Below, in pieces: positions 50,101 to 59,688 of a stretch of DNA of 64,000 bases. The DNA comes from Tricholomella constricta. Taxonomy: Eukaryota > Basidiomycota > Agaricomycetes > Agaricales > Lyophyllaceae. Every line of letters starts with the position of its first letter. Positions within the stretch are counted from its first letter, which is position 1. The stretch covers positions 333,670 to 397,669 of the forward strand of contig JAACJP010000042.1 in assembly GCA_013368375.1 (NCBI GenBank), written 5' to 3'. A program made the translations under genes and the position numbers. The notes beneath the pieces were generated by a model. It searched no databases. It was not told the DNA's origin and worked only from the letters and a program-made list of their open reading frames with translations.

Positions 50101-51429
50101 CGGGCGTCGGAATACCTTATAGAAGGTGGGAAGTTGTGGCGTGTGGGTGGAGGTCGTAGAGCGCGAGCGAGAGCGAGGGTGGAGTGCGTAACGAAAAAAG
50201 AGGCCACAGAGCTGGCAAGGCTGGAACACCAAAATGGGGGGCATTGGCAGAGGGACGCAATCAAAAAACGACTCACTGACACCATTTGGAGCCCTGGATT
50301 GGACGCATCGATAATCCAGGGCATCAAGGATTGCGGACGCTGCAAGAATTTTGGGAGTACACACCTGCATGCACTCCTGAACCCGATCACCCGGCGACAT
50401 CCGTTCGAATTACTGGTTGGGGATTACCTTTCACTTCCGGTTGGCGTGGGGGGGTATCACACCGTGGGCTTGTATCTTGACACCTACTCGCAACACGTTT
50501 GGGGCTACAAGTATAAGTCGGCCGGCACCGGGAAGACGACAGTCAGCGCGCTATCAAACATTTTTCATGTGTACGCCCCATCGGAGGCGCTCATGGTAGA
50601 TGGGGGGAAACATTTCGACAACGCGGAGGTTAGGGCTTTTTGCGCGGAGTGGGGGACGGAAGTGCACATTGTCGCGGCGTACTCACCATGGGTCAACGGA
50701 TTGGTGGAGGGTGCCAACAAACTGTTGTTGCACGTGTTGAAACGGCTATGCTCGCCGGATCTCGGAGAGGATGAATACGAGCGCATGAGCGTGGCAGACT
50801 TGCCAAGGTCATGGCCATCACATTTCGACGAGGCCATCAAAATTTTGAATTGGAGACTGCTGCCGGCCCTGGACTACAAGCCGAAGGAGCTCCTGTTGGG
50901 CTTGGTCGTCAACACACCGAAAACGCCGATCACGGACAGTATCACGGCCCTGCAAGGGGAGGACGTTGCGACGCAGATGGCCTATACCGGCCAGCAAAGG
51001 TTAGACGGTTACGCGGCGGCGGTTCAGCACGCCATGAAGCGGAAAACAGCTTTCGATAAGCGGGTGCTAGTGGAGTCAAAACAAGAAGTCGTGTTCAAAC
51101 GGGGCGATCTAGTACAGGTCTACCGGAGCGATCTTGATTTTACATTCAAGACGGAGCGCAAGCTATTACCGAAGTGGTCCGTTCCCCGACGGGTGGTTGC
51201 ACGCAACGTCAATTCGTACACATTGGAAACTCTGGAGGGAGGCGAGATGCCGGGGAGCTATAGCGCGAGGCGGCTGAGGCGCTTTTTTCCCAGGCCGGGC
51301 ACGAAGTTAGCCGAGGCGCAGGCCGAGGAGGAGGAGCGGATCACGCGACAGGAAGGCAACAACCAGGGGGCAAGCAGTTCAGAAGGGGACACAGCGGGAG
51401 AGGAGATGATCGTTGATCACCAAGGTTGA
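47196..51429 (+). pseudogene. Element E Pol with one frameshift between RT and RNase H
   Basis: The protease part has FDDGA and FLFGKPL, as in A. RT runs to FVDD and GLTGAPSTFAQM. At about 49066-49072 the sequence AGGTTAGGGAG lacks one base compared with A; after it the frame is shifted into RNase H (TTDGCVDTFGAVLGQ) and integrase. The integrase keeps all catalytic residues (VGDYLSLPVG, VDGGKHF, GLVEG). The second part reads openly from 49126 to the TGA at 51427. Apart from this one base Pol seems intact. Confidence 0.88.
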
Positions 51430-51470
51430 AGAAGGGCGACGCGGACGTCGCCATGAGAGGGGGGGGCACA

Positions 51471-51669
51471 TGGAGTGTCGCGGAGCGACACTCCAAGGCA
51501 GGCGAAGTAAGGAGAGCGCGTTATTTGGTCTTGTTTGGCAACAGCTTTAGTAGCTTAGTCATAGGGGCCGCGGCCACTTTGGGCCAGTTGGTAGAAGGAA
51601 TAATCATCTCATTCGCGCCGTCTGCACTCTCAACTAAGTTCGGTCGAGGGATCAACTTAGCCATCTCCA
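51471..51669 (+). repeat. 3' LTR of element E
   Basis: 199 bp. Differs from the 5' copy at two sites (CGCTCC/CACTCC and TTGGTAG/TTAGTAG). Confidence 0.94.
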
Positions 51670-52110
51670 ACGCGTAGTAAGATCCCAAGAAAATCCTATG
51701 TAGGTAAAAGTGAAAGAGAAGCAGGAATCAGTCTTCTGGGGGTGCCAAGGGATATTAAGGTCGGCGACGAGTAGCATGACGGAGTCTCGGTCGTGAAGAT
51801 AATGATAGGAACCGTCCGTATAGGGACCGTTAGGTACCGGGAAGCGGAAGGCCTCTATGTCGTCCTCGTATTTAAGAAAGAGAGACATAGATTGAACTTC
51901 GGCATGCCAAATGTCAATTGAGGCATTGGCTACCTGTCCAGAATTACTGCTTGCGGGACGAGCGCCGAAAGGGTGTACGTGATCTAAAAAGAATGCTCCT
52001 TTAAAGGAGACGACGAGAAATGGTTTGTGGTCCGGCAACGCCGGACAGGTACGATGAAAGGCTTTGATATCAAAGGACATAGCTTGAGTCCCTAGAGGGG
52101 CGCGAGCGAC
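51670..52110 (-). CDS. DIRS reverse transcriptase core, exon after the intron
   Basis: The frame continues from the preceding exon across a predicted intron (52361-52111). It reads VARAPLGTQAMSFDIKAFHR, FLVVSFKGAFFLDHVHPFGA and LKYEDDIEAF, and ends SFTFTYIGFSWDLTTR at the E insertion. SFDIKAFHR holds the first catalytic Asp region and the YEDD-type motif the second. The continuation lies at 45437 beyond element E. Confidence 0.8.
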
Positions 52111-52361
52111 CTTGAGAGAATTGGAAGAAGTTAGAGAAGAACTTAAAAGAAATTGAGGAATTTAATAAAGATTTTAATATAGGCGACCGTGGTTCCGTGG
52201 TTCGCCAGGCGGGAGAATTTGACAATTATGAAGTTGGGAGAAATTGAAGTTTAAGAAGTTGAGATCTCTGACGTGCACATCCGTGCATGACGAATTGCAG
52301 GTAATAGAAGTTGGGAAATTTGACGCTGAGAAAGTTCGCGAACAAAGAGAACGGGGCTTAC
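52111..52361 (-). other. Predicted intron in the DIRS RT gene
   Basis: A GTAAGC donor (52361 downward) and CTCTCAAG acceptor (to 52111) remove 251 bases and join AFRVAEE to VARAPLGTQAMSFDIK without a phase break. Unspliced, the frame meets a stop at 52251-52253. Confidence 0.65.
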
Positions 52362-53372
52362 CTCCTCGGCGACGCGAAACGCCATGTCGAAACGCGTTGG
52401 GAAGTCGTCTTTAGAGAAAAAACTATTTACAGAAGGTGTGCCCGACAATGGATCCCCCTTCGACAGGTTGCGACAGACGCGGAGCTTGGGAGGTAGCCCA
52501 GGCCCAGCATCCTGCTCTGCAACGATAAATGGAGAGCAGTAGATGGGACCGCGCATAATACACTCAACGTCTTGAAGGGAGTACGGACCGGACATACGAC
52601 CGAGGCCAATCTCGGTTGAGAGGTAATCGGCGACGGCTTCAGGGTGGATGTCGACAGAAGGGTGGTTCTTTATGACGACCGATTTCGATAGTTTAGGAAG
52701 CGTACCGAGGGGAAAACCGTGTTTAAGGTTGGAGACCAAGAGAGGATAAGAATCTGTGAGATGGTGTTTTTCAAGGAGACGGTCGAAGGCCGAAGCATCA
52801 TAAGGAGTGGATACACGCTCAAAGAGCTCGTCGTCAATAGGAGAGGAGTACGGAAGACGGGGACGGTAATGAATGACTGACGAGAAATCTTGGTATGTGA
52901 GCCGGACCTCAGGCTTGTATAAAGCCGTCAAAGGTCCGATCACATCCGGGGCTACGCTCGAAGGCTGCATGTTGGGCGCCACAGAGCGAGCAGACATGGA
53001 GAGCGTCGGTTCCGTGGCGGTTGTCGCAGAACTTGTTGAGGTTGTAGAATATGCATATCCTTTTTGAGGTTCCTCCTTTGTGGGGCTTCGCGGTCCAGAT
53101 AGTATTGTCTCGGAGGCGCGCGAAGAACGGCTTCCCATCTTCGAACGTTGTGAGAGAAGCGGGGTGGTCCCGAAAGGAGTGTCCTTTTGTGCAAATGAGA
53201 CACTGAGGCGCTCGCGTGGGCCCAGTCCGAAAGGACTGACGACCGCGCGCCGAAGGAGGAGACGTCTCATTGCGTTGGAAGCGAGGGGTTTTGTTCGGGT
53301 AGGTTTGTTCCGAATCTGTGTAACACTTATAGGAGGACGAGGTGGTACGGCGCTCACGCTCAAAATCTCCAA
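52362..53372 (-). CDS. DIRS RT, first exon, overlapping gag
   Basis: An open frame overlapping the end of gag in another frame (+1 relative to gag). It holds the region before the RT fingers (VRLTYQDFSSVIHYRPRLPY, LKHGFPLGTLPKLSKSVV) and the first RT motifs (LRVCRNLSKGDPLSGTPSVN, FPTRFDMAFRVAEE). A GTAAGC donor follows the last codon; the acceptor is at 52111. How translation passes from gag to this frame is not clear. Confidence 0.75.
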
Positions 53373-54393
53373 GGCGAATCCTCAACAAAACTTCCGACGC
53401 ATACGCATCCCAATCAAACAATACGCCCTTCAAGATATCCCTTCGTGCCTTGAGTTCAAAAGAGTACCAGTCCGGATATGTGACTTCGAAATTGTCCAGT
53501 TGGGTGAAGAAGTCGCGATGTTTTTTGTATTCGGTGGCGTAAGAAGCAACAGGTTCCGGAGAGACGGATGTTGGCGTCTGCGTGCCAAGCGTCGAGACCG
53601 TGGGTGCCGGATTACACAGTAACTCGAGGGAAAGGAGGAGGTTGTTAGAGGCCTCGACGGAACGGAAAGGAGTGAGACAATTGTGGGACTCATCTGAGCC
53701 CCAGAGGGATATCATTTTAGGCATATCGAGTAATTGCACCTTCTCGGAAGAATCTTCATCGGCCCAGGGACGCAATAACTTGAAATGAACCTCTTGAGGA
53801 GAGTAGTTGACTACTTCGAGACGCTCGTTCATGAAGAAGTTAAGTGGCGGGCACATCTTGTTCTTGATGCATAATAGGTAAGTCGTCGGGATAGTGATGC
53901 GATCGCGGCAGGCAGGGATCCGCTTCACCGGATCAACGAGCTGCATACTCCCGAGCAGTCTAGTCCACATCTTTGTCTCGGCCTCCTTTTCCTTTTCCTT
54001 GTCGGCCTGTCTGTCCGCTTCAGCTGTCTTCTTGTTTCGAGCACGTTCACCTTCGATGAAACGGACGAGAGTCACAGGCAGCGGGCTCAGCGTGGAACAT
54101 AAGACCTCGCTGTTAATGAACTCTTGGAATTCCTCATCCGTGAACCCATAGACGCGACGTAAAGGGGGCCCAATGTCCAAATTCGCTGGACGTGGGCAAG
54201 GCGTCTCCTTGACCGTAATGGTTTTAAAGATACTGTCGTTGTTAAACCTTTCGATTTCAACGTTGCGTCTGACGCGTGTCTGCAGAGGTATCTCCGGCAT
54301 AGAAAGCGCATCAGGCACAACGAGATGTGCGTCGAAGTCGAAGTCTTCAGGAATTGGGCCGGGAATCCCGGCGTTGGGCAGCTGAGCGGACAT
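52909..54393 (-). CDS. DIRS Gag-like protein
   Basis: A 494-codon ORF from ATG 54393 (MSAQLPNAGIPGPIPEDFDF). It has a lysine- and glutamate-rich segment near residues 115-145 that is probably helical. A cysteine- and histidine-rich C-terminus (CIFYNLNKFCDNRHGTDALH, then VCSLCGAQHAAFE) resembles the CCCH/CCHC clusters of DIRS Gag proteins. The frame is intact. It is the first gene of the element on the minus strand, followed by the overlapping RT frame. Confidence 0.75.
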   Translation of the reverse strand: MSAQLPNAGIPGPIPEDFDFDAHLVVPDALSMPEIPLQTRVRRNVEIERFNNDSIFKTITVKETPCPRPANLDIGPPLRRVYGFTDEEFQEFINSEVLCSTLSPLPVTLVRFIEGERARNKKTAEADRQADKEKEKEAETKMWTRLLGSMQLVDPVKRIPACRDRITIPTTYLLCIKNKMCPPLNFFMNERLEVVNYSPQEVHFKLLRPWADEDSSEKVQLLDMPKMISLWGSDESHNCLTPFRSVEASNNLLLSLELLCNPAPTVSTLGTQTPTSVSPEPVASYATEYKKHRDFFTQLDNFEVTYPDWYSFELKARRDILKGVLFDWDAYASEVLLRIRLGDFERERRTTSSSYKCYTDSEQTYPNKTPRFQRNETSPPSARGRQSFRTGPTRAPQCLICTKGHSFRDHPASLTTFEDGKPFFARLRDNTIWTAKPHKGGTSKRICIFYNLNKFCDNRHGTDALHVCSLCGAQHAAFERSPGCDRTFDGFIQA

Positions 54394-54571
54394 GATATTT
54401 GAACAAAAATTTAAGGATGGGTGAACGTGCGAGAGAAATATGTCTCAAAGGACGTGAAGTCCCGAAATAAATTCGCAAGATAAAATAAAACAAAAGGAAA
54501 CAATTCCGTATATGCGTCGCCTTATCTAAGCTGAGGCTAGCCGTGCGCAGGCTTACGTAGCCTTAGCGATC

Positions 54572-54914
54572 GATTACGCTATTGTTTGGCAACACCTTCT
54601 GGTGTTGCCTATTTAATTCATTACATTAAATAAGTATAAACAACCTTGTACACTTATACGTAGCAATCGACAGACTTGTTAAGCTTACGTCTAGCGTGCA
54701 CAGCAAGGTTCCCAAATTCTGTAACTCCGTTACATTGTTTTAAGCTACCTTGCTTTCTATTGCTGCGTACCCACGCAGTCACGCAGACCCAACTTCTATA
54801 TCGAACAACCATCATCAAAAGAACCCACGAGACCTAGACCCGATGACACCAATGCCCACATCCGGAAAGAGCCGAACTCCGGTCCCCAAGGATGCGCTCA
54901 CAGCGCCCCCATCT
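54572..54914 (+). mobile_element. F' : right part of LTR and start of gag
   Basis: 164 bases of an F-type LTR (GATTACGCTATTG...CGTTACA, to 54734), then the F leader and the start of gag (MTPMPTSGKSRTPVPKDALT from 54843), broken off at about 54914. With 31121-31842 this gives pol - LTR - gag in one direction around the DIRS insertion. The LTR shows a dozen or so differences from F. Confidence 0.88.
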
Positions 54915-55477
54915 GTTAGGACCTGTGTAGCACGCCGGTTACAGAGTTGTTCTGGAACCACCGAAGCGGACAGGCCTGACGTTCGTCGAGGAAGACGGCC
55001 TTCGAATGGGATATCCGGAGGTCGTGAGCGTCAACGAATGTGTTCACAAGAGCGTTTACGAGAACGTGTGGAGCTCAAGGGATACGAATAGGAGAAATAG
55101 AATAGATTTGAGAGCAAAAGGAATCGAGAACGGGACTGGTCGTAACAATAAGCAATATCGAGGTAAAGAGTCTGAAAAGAAGTGGTGCCATCATATATAC
55201 GGTGGACGTGCGTGGGAAAGCGTAAGTGATTGCGAGTTTAGGGGCGGTCGTGACATTACCCCCTCCTCAAGCGTCGAGCCACTGAGACGCGGAAAAAAAA
55301 ATGTTCGAATACGGGGAGTGTGGCGGTTATTCTCCTTTCTGGGTCGCGCGCGGTCACGTGAGGGGCACGTGTCGGTCTCGGTTGTAGGTCCTTGTGGGTG
55401 TTTTTGAGGATCTCGGAGATCGAAAGAGGAAAAACTTAGGTTGTTTGTTCCTCCTCCATCTTCTCTTCGTCCTGCTC
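54915..55477. other. Region upstream of the cysteine-cluster gene; possible LTR start
   Basis: Directly after the F' break the sequence reads TGTTAGGACCTGTGTAGC, an LTR-like start, but no second copy lies in the window. GGTCACGTGAGGGGCACGTG at about 55352 holds two CACGTG/CACGTGA-type E boxes and could be promoter sequence for the gene at 55478. Confidence 0.4.
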
Positions 55478-57459
55478 ATGTCGTCCTTCAATCCCGATAT
55501 CGCGGCCCCCGCCTCCGTTGACCCTGGCACGATTTTGCGCGATTCCGAGTTGGCGCATCTGTCCGTCGAAGATCGGGCGCGTGTGGCGTTCCTTGACGTA
55601 CCCCGACCCGTTTCCCCGACGTCCTCTCTCCCTGGGATCGTCACACTTGTCGATGGGAGTGTCGGGGCGGTCCCCGAATCTTCTCCCGCACCTCCCTCAA
55701 TTCCCGATCATCGTCTGGTCATCCGTCTGCTGGTTCGATCTCGACAGATCCGGCGTCCTCGTTCCTCCACTCCTGAGGTTGAGTTCGAACCGGCCAGCGA
55801 TCCTGTGTCACGTCCGGCGGCAACCTCGTTGTCTTGGGGGTCCCTTTTGACGGATGAGCTGTTGGCGGAGATCTTGCGTACCGCTGTGCGGGTTCCCCCT
55901 TCCTTGGCGTGGTGTGAGACGCATGCACCGGTAAGTGTTGCCCTTTTTCTGTGATCGATTGTTGATTCCATTTTGGGGTCTTCGTTAGTGTGATCGTTGT
56001 CGGGAGCGTCGGCTGTCCTGTCGATTTCAGGAGGTCCGTCTTCGCGGGACCCTGCCCTGTGTCGACTGCCGTGCGGCGCACTCCCTGTGTTTGCTTTCGT
56101 TGGATCATGGCCTAGAAGTGGCCGCTAGGCAGTTGGGGATTCCCTTGGCGTGGTTGCGCTCTCGTGCGGAAGGTTTTGCTTTCTCTCGCACTGGCGTTGC
56201 GATGTCGTTTACCAGCATCCATCGCGCCTTGCGTTTACCGCTCCCCCCTCCTCTTCCCGTTGTTTCCACATCCCTTGAAGGGTCTGGTGCTGTTCCTCCT
56301 CCTCGTGCTCCCCCGCCTCGCGCCTTTTTTTGCGGTACGCGAGGCCAGGGTCGAAAGTCTGTGCCTGTTGGCCGTAGGGGTGCGCGCTTGTCCGTTCAGG
56401 AGGTGCGCTCTTCGCCTATCCCTGGCCCTTCTCCCTCCTCCTCCCGCGATAGTTCGGTTTCGCTTGTCCCCGTTCGTCGTTCTGGGCCCGTTGTGCGCAC
56501 CGAGTCTCTGGGTTCCCCCATCGCCGGTCCTTCGGAGCCTCTCTTTTTAAAAGGGTCATCCTCCTCAGGCTCTTCTTCACCAGTTTTGCCCCCTTCCCCC
56601 CCCGCCATGTTGATTTCGACCCCCCCTGCTGCCCCGGTTCCCTCCCCTCCCTCGTCTGAGGAGTACCTCTGTCTTCAACGCCTCTATGACCAGGAGGTCG
56701 CGCGCGCGCAGGCCCTCTCTGTTCAAGTCGAGCTTCTCCGGGTCGAGGGTCAGCGTGCCAAGTCCCATCTTCGTGGCGTATTGGCCGACTTCACCGATGA
56801 ACGTGAGCGTTTCCTTCATCTGCAGGCGCAGACTTCGGAGGTCGTAGACGTCGATCATGACGCGGAGGTTGAGGATCTTCGGATGGAGGTATCGGTTCTT
56901 CAGGATGAGGTTGCTGGTTTGCAGGGGCACGTTGTTCACCTTCAGGAGGTTAGGGATCATTGGCGTGGTCACGCCTTGGACCTCCGCACTCGCGTTGACG
57001 GTGAGTTTCGATTCCCTTCATTTCTCCTTCTTGTTTCTAAAACTTTTCGTAGCCCTCAACCTTGCGCGTACCGCCTTCGTGTCCGATATGTATATCGCGG
57101 ATGGTGCTTTGCGTCGCGCCCTCGTCGAGTTGGAGGAGTCTCCAGTCCGAAGTATCATCGATGGCGCCCACAAGATTCTTGAGCGGCACTCGCTCCTGGA
57201 GCTGTTCCCCCCCCCCCCCCTTGATCCCGAGTCGCCGTTCCCCGCGTTCGAGCATTTCCTTGCTCTTCATCGCCCTTCTCTTACCCGCGAAGGTGCCTTG
57301 GCGGAGTTCGTATCTCAGTCTCAGTTGATCGCCGATGACGAGCAGGACATTGCGTCGATGCGTCCCCTGGAGATAGGGTTGGTTGGGGAGGTGGGGGGTG
57401 ATCGTGAGGGCGGTTCTTCTTCCAGTGCGGGTCCCTCCAAGCGTCGTCGCATCGAGTAG
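55478..57459 (+). CDS. Cysteine-cluster, coiled-coil protein of unknown function (3 exons)
   Basis: The exons are 55478-55930, 55989-57000 and 57053-57459, giving 623 residues with GT-AG introns in phase. After LAWCETHAP, exon 2 begins with a CX2CX6C...CX2CX6C cluster (CDRCRERRLSC ... CVDCRAAHSLC), which resembles a zinc-binding domain but is not a standard Zn2Cys6. A Ser/Pro-rich middle follows, then a leucine-rich coiled coil near residues 390-490 (LRMEVSVLQDEVAGLQGHVV). The C-terminus ends SKRRRIE, a possible nuclear signal. It is antisense and convergent to the chromovirus remnant G and may be an accessory gene of that element or a captured gene. I do not recognise the family. Confidence 0.7.
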
Positions 57460-57673
57460 TCGGTCCCTTCTGCAGCGTCTTGGCCTTCATTTCTTTTTTG
57501 CTGAATATTTACAGTCCGAAGTTCGTTCGTTTGTTTTTCTTTTTTCTTGATATTTTTTCTTTTTGTGATATTGTTGCGCTGGTGGTCGGATACATATAGT
57601 AGAGTTTAGTCTTGGGAAAATTTGCATAATTTTCGTGATGTGTTGATGTGCGTGAGTGTTCGTCGAGTGTCTT
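57460..57673. other. Spacer between convergent reading frames
   Basis: T-rich (several TTTTTCTTTTT runs). It could serve as the 3' end of both the plus-strand gene and the minus-strand G fragment. Confidence 0.35.
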
Positions 57674-58600
57674 TTAAATTGTGGGGTCCCGTGGTTTTCT
57701 TGGGAATAGTCGGTGGAATTCAAGGGCCATGTCCTTTGCTCCTTCTATATTCTCCGCTGGTTCCCAGGTATCGTCTTCGGGGCCGTACCCTTCCCATCGT
57801 ACCAAGTAGAGGACATGTTTCCCTCGTGTTCAGGAATCCAGGATCTGTCCCACTTCGTAGTGTTCTTCGCCCTCGACTTCGATCGTCTGCGGAGGTGGTT
57901 TTGATCGTCCGGGGAAATTCTCGTGCTCGTGCTTCTCGAGCAACTTGACGTGGAAGACATTGTGAATCCCTTTCAGTGTCGGAGGTAGTTCCAGTCGATA
58001 CGCGTGGCTGGAGATCTTCTGCAGGATTTTGAAGGGGCCCAGTCTCCGGTGGTCCAGCTTTTTGGAGGGGCGTTTCGTTTTGATGTTCCGGCAATCGAGC
58101 CATACCTCCGTCCCTACGGCCCAGTCTGGTGTAGGGTCCCGTTTCTTGTCTGCAAATCGTTTGTAAGCTTCGTTTGCGATCTCTATTTCTTTGCGGAGGT
58201 AGTCCTGGAGGGTCCGGAGGTCTACGGCTACCTCCTGGGCTTCTTTCGCCGGTATATCTTTTATAGAGATTGTCAAGCGGGGGTGATAGCCCTTGTTCGC
58301 GAAGAAAGGGGAAACTCCCGTGGTCGAATGGGTCGTATTATTGTACGTGAATTTCGCCAGAGGGAGCTGAATTCGCCAGTTGGTCTGGAGATAGTTCACG
58401 TACATCCGGAGGTATTGTTCCAGTGTCTGATTTACTCGTTCCGTCTGGCCGTCGGTCTCCGGGTGATACGCGGTCGAGAGGTTTGATTTGATGTCCAGGG
58501 CTTTACATAGCGAGCTCCAGAAATGGGAGACGAAGAGGGTGCCTCTGTCCGATATGATGTCGTCGGGCAGTCCGTTGATGAGCACCGTCCCGCGCTGTAC
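57674..58600 (-). pseudogene. Element G: chromovirus integrase core and chromodomain fragment
   Basis: Minus-strand frame with GLPDDIISDRGTLFVSHFWS, STAYHPETDGQTERVNQTLE (second Asp and Glu of the integrase triad), KLDHRRLGPFKILQK, and VFHVKLLEKHE. The chromodomain starts HYEVGQILDS, meets a stop at 57830, and resumes in another frame as [20 protein letters not shown], ending at a TAA at 57674. The first integrase Asp, RNase H and RT are missing, cut off at about 58600 where element H sequence begins. Confidence 0.85.
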
Positions 58601-58615
58601 ACCGAACCTGCCCAT

Positions 58616-59688
58616 AATACGGACATCAACCGCTGCGCCACGACGAACGCGGTCCCGAATGCGACCAAAGCGCTAAACCGACCGACTGACAATACGACCG
58701 ACCGACCGGCAATACGACCAAACGACCGACGCACCGACCAAGGAACAAAGTAACTTGAAACGCCAGTTCTCCTCTCTGGGCGCACGGAGCACGGAACGCC
58801 GTATAACCTGTCAACGACCGCGCACGTTCGGATGCCAAGGTCTCCACCCGGCGACAACCAAACCCGATTTGAAATGACCCTAGGAAACGCCGTTGCCCAG
58901 CCAGTCGCAGGAAGGATCCGGCCGTACCACGGAGTTCCGCACCCAAGAGCCACTACCGATCGCAAAGCCACCACCGATCATACATCCGACCCGACGCCTC
59001 GAGCCGATCAAAAGCCCCCTTTGCCGAGCCAAAGAGCGCCACACTCTCTAAAAAGCGTCGCGCGGTACCAAGCTTGGCGGCGCTTCTCCCAATAAACCAG
59101 TAAAACACCTGCTTCGCCGGCTCGCGCGAGGCGAGTCGGTCGTATAGTATAAAAACGTACCCATGTATTACCTGCTCCCCCAGTGAATTACAGCCCGTAT
59201 TTTCCCTCACACTCAGAGTGAATAGCTCGAAACCGTCGTCTCTGTCGTCTCTGCACCGTCCTCGTCGTATAAATCATCGCCACTGTCGTAAATCTCGTAA
59301 CTGCCGTCTCTGTCGCCTCGTACTCGTCGCCCGAACCCGTGAGTTCTCCGTATTAACCTCGTTCGTCTCGTTGTCGCACGGCCGACATCCAAAGTCGCGT
59401 CGCCGACCCGTTCCACTCGGGAACGTCGCGTACCATCACCCCCGTCGCGTTGTTGTCGGTTCGACTGGCTACGAGTCGGATCGTCTCTTACCTTCGTCAA
59501 ACAACCCTTACAAGCCCTGCACACTCGCGTGTTTGGGAACTTTTAACATTTCTCGCCCCCCATAGTTGTTAGTTGTTTTGTTGTTGTGCGCAGCACCTAC
59601 AGGCCTTCTAGCTCTATCATTCTGGAGCCCACCGCGAGGGTTTTAAAAGCCACCGCCGGACACGCAACCTCATTCCTCTTGTTCATAA
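58616..59688 (+). other. Presumed 5' LTR and leader of element H
   Basis: No supported ORF. It contains short CCGACCGA repeats, a TATA-like box and several T/C-rich segments. LTR ends and primer-binding site were not identified. Confidence 0.4.

Larger units (their letters stand above)
45442..51669 (+). mobile_element. Element E: Ty3/gypsy-like LTR retrotransposon, same family as A
   Basis: A 6.2-kb element with 199-bp LTRs (45442-45640 and 51471-51669) that differ at two positions seen, flanked by the 4-base duplication ACGC. The 5' LTR is followed by the presumed primer-binding site TCTGGTGACGACAGCG, and the 3' LTR is preceded by GAGAGGGGGGGGCACA. It sits in the DIRS RT gene, and removing it with one ACGC restores the RT frame. 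Gag is intact. Pol has a one-base frameshift near 49068. Confidence 0.94.
31843..54571 (-). mobile_element. DIRS-type tyrosine-recombinase retroelement, minus strand, with elements F and E nested inside
   Basis: Excluding the F and E insertions the element is about 5.5 kb and lies inside the F' LTR, with no target duplication seen. On the minus strand the order is gag, RT-RNase H, tyrosine recombinase. The ends are imperfect inverted repeats: AATAAGGCTGACGCA...GAATTGT at 31843-31869 against the complement of 54501-54525. The right end has about 46 extra bases, and GCTACGTAAG (32047-32056) between the recombinase gene and the left end is complementary to part of that extension (54552-54561), as expected of a DIRS internal complementary region. 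E interrupts RT at 45441/51670 and F interrupts the recombinase at 33133/44105. Confidence 0.85.
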
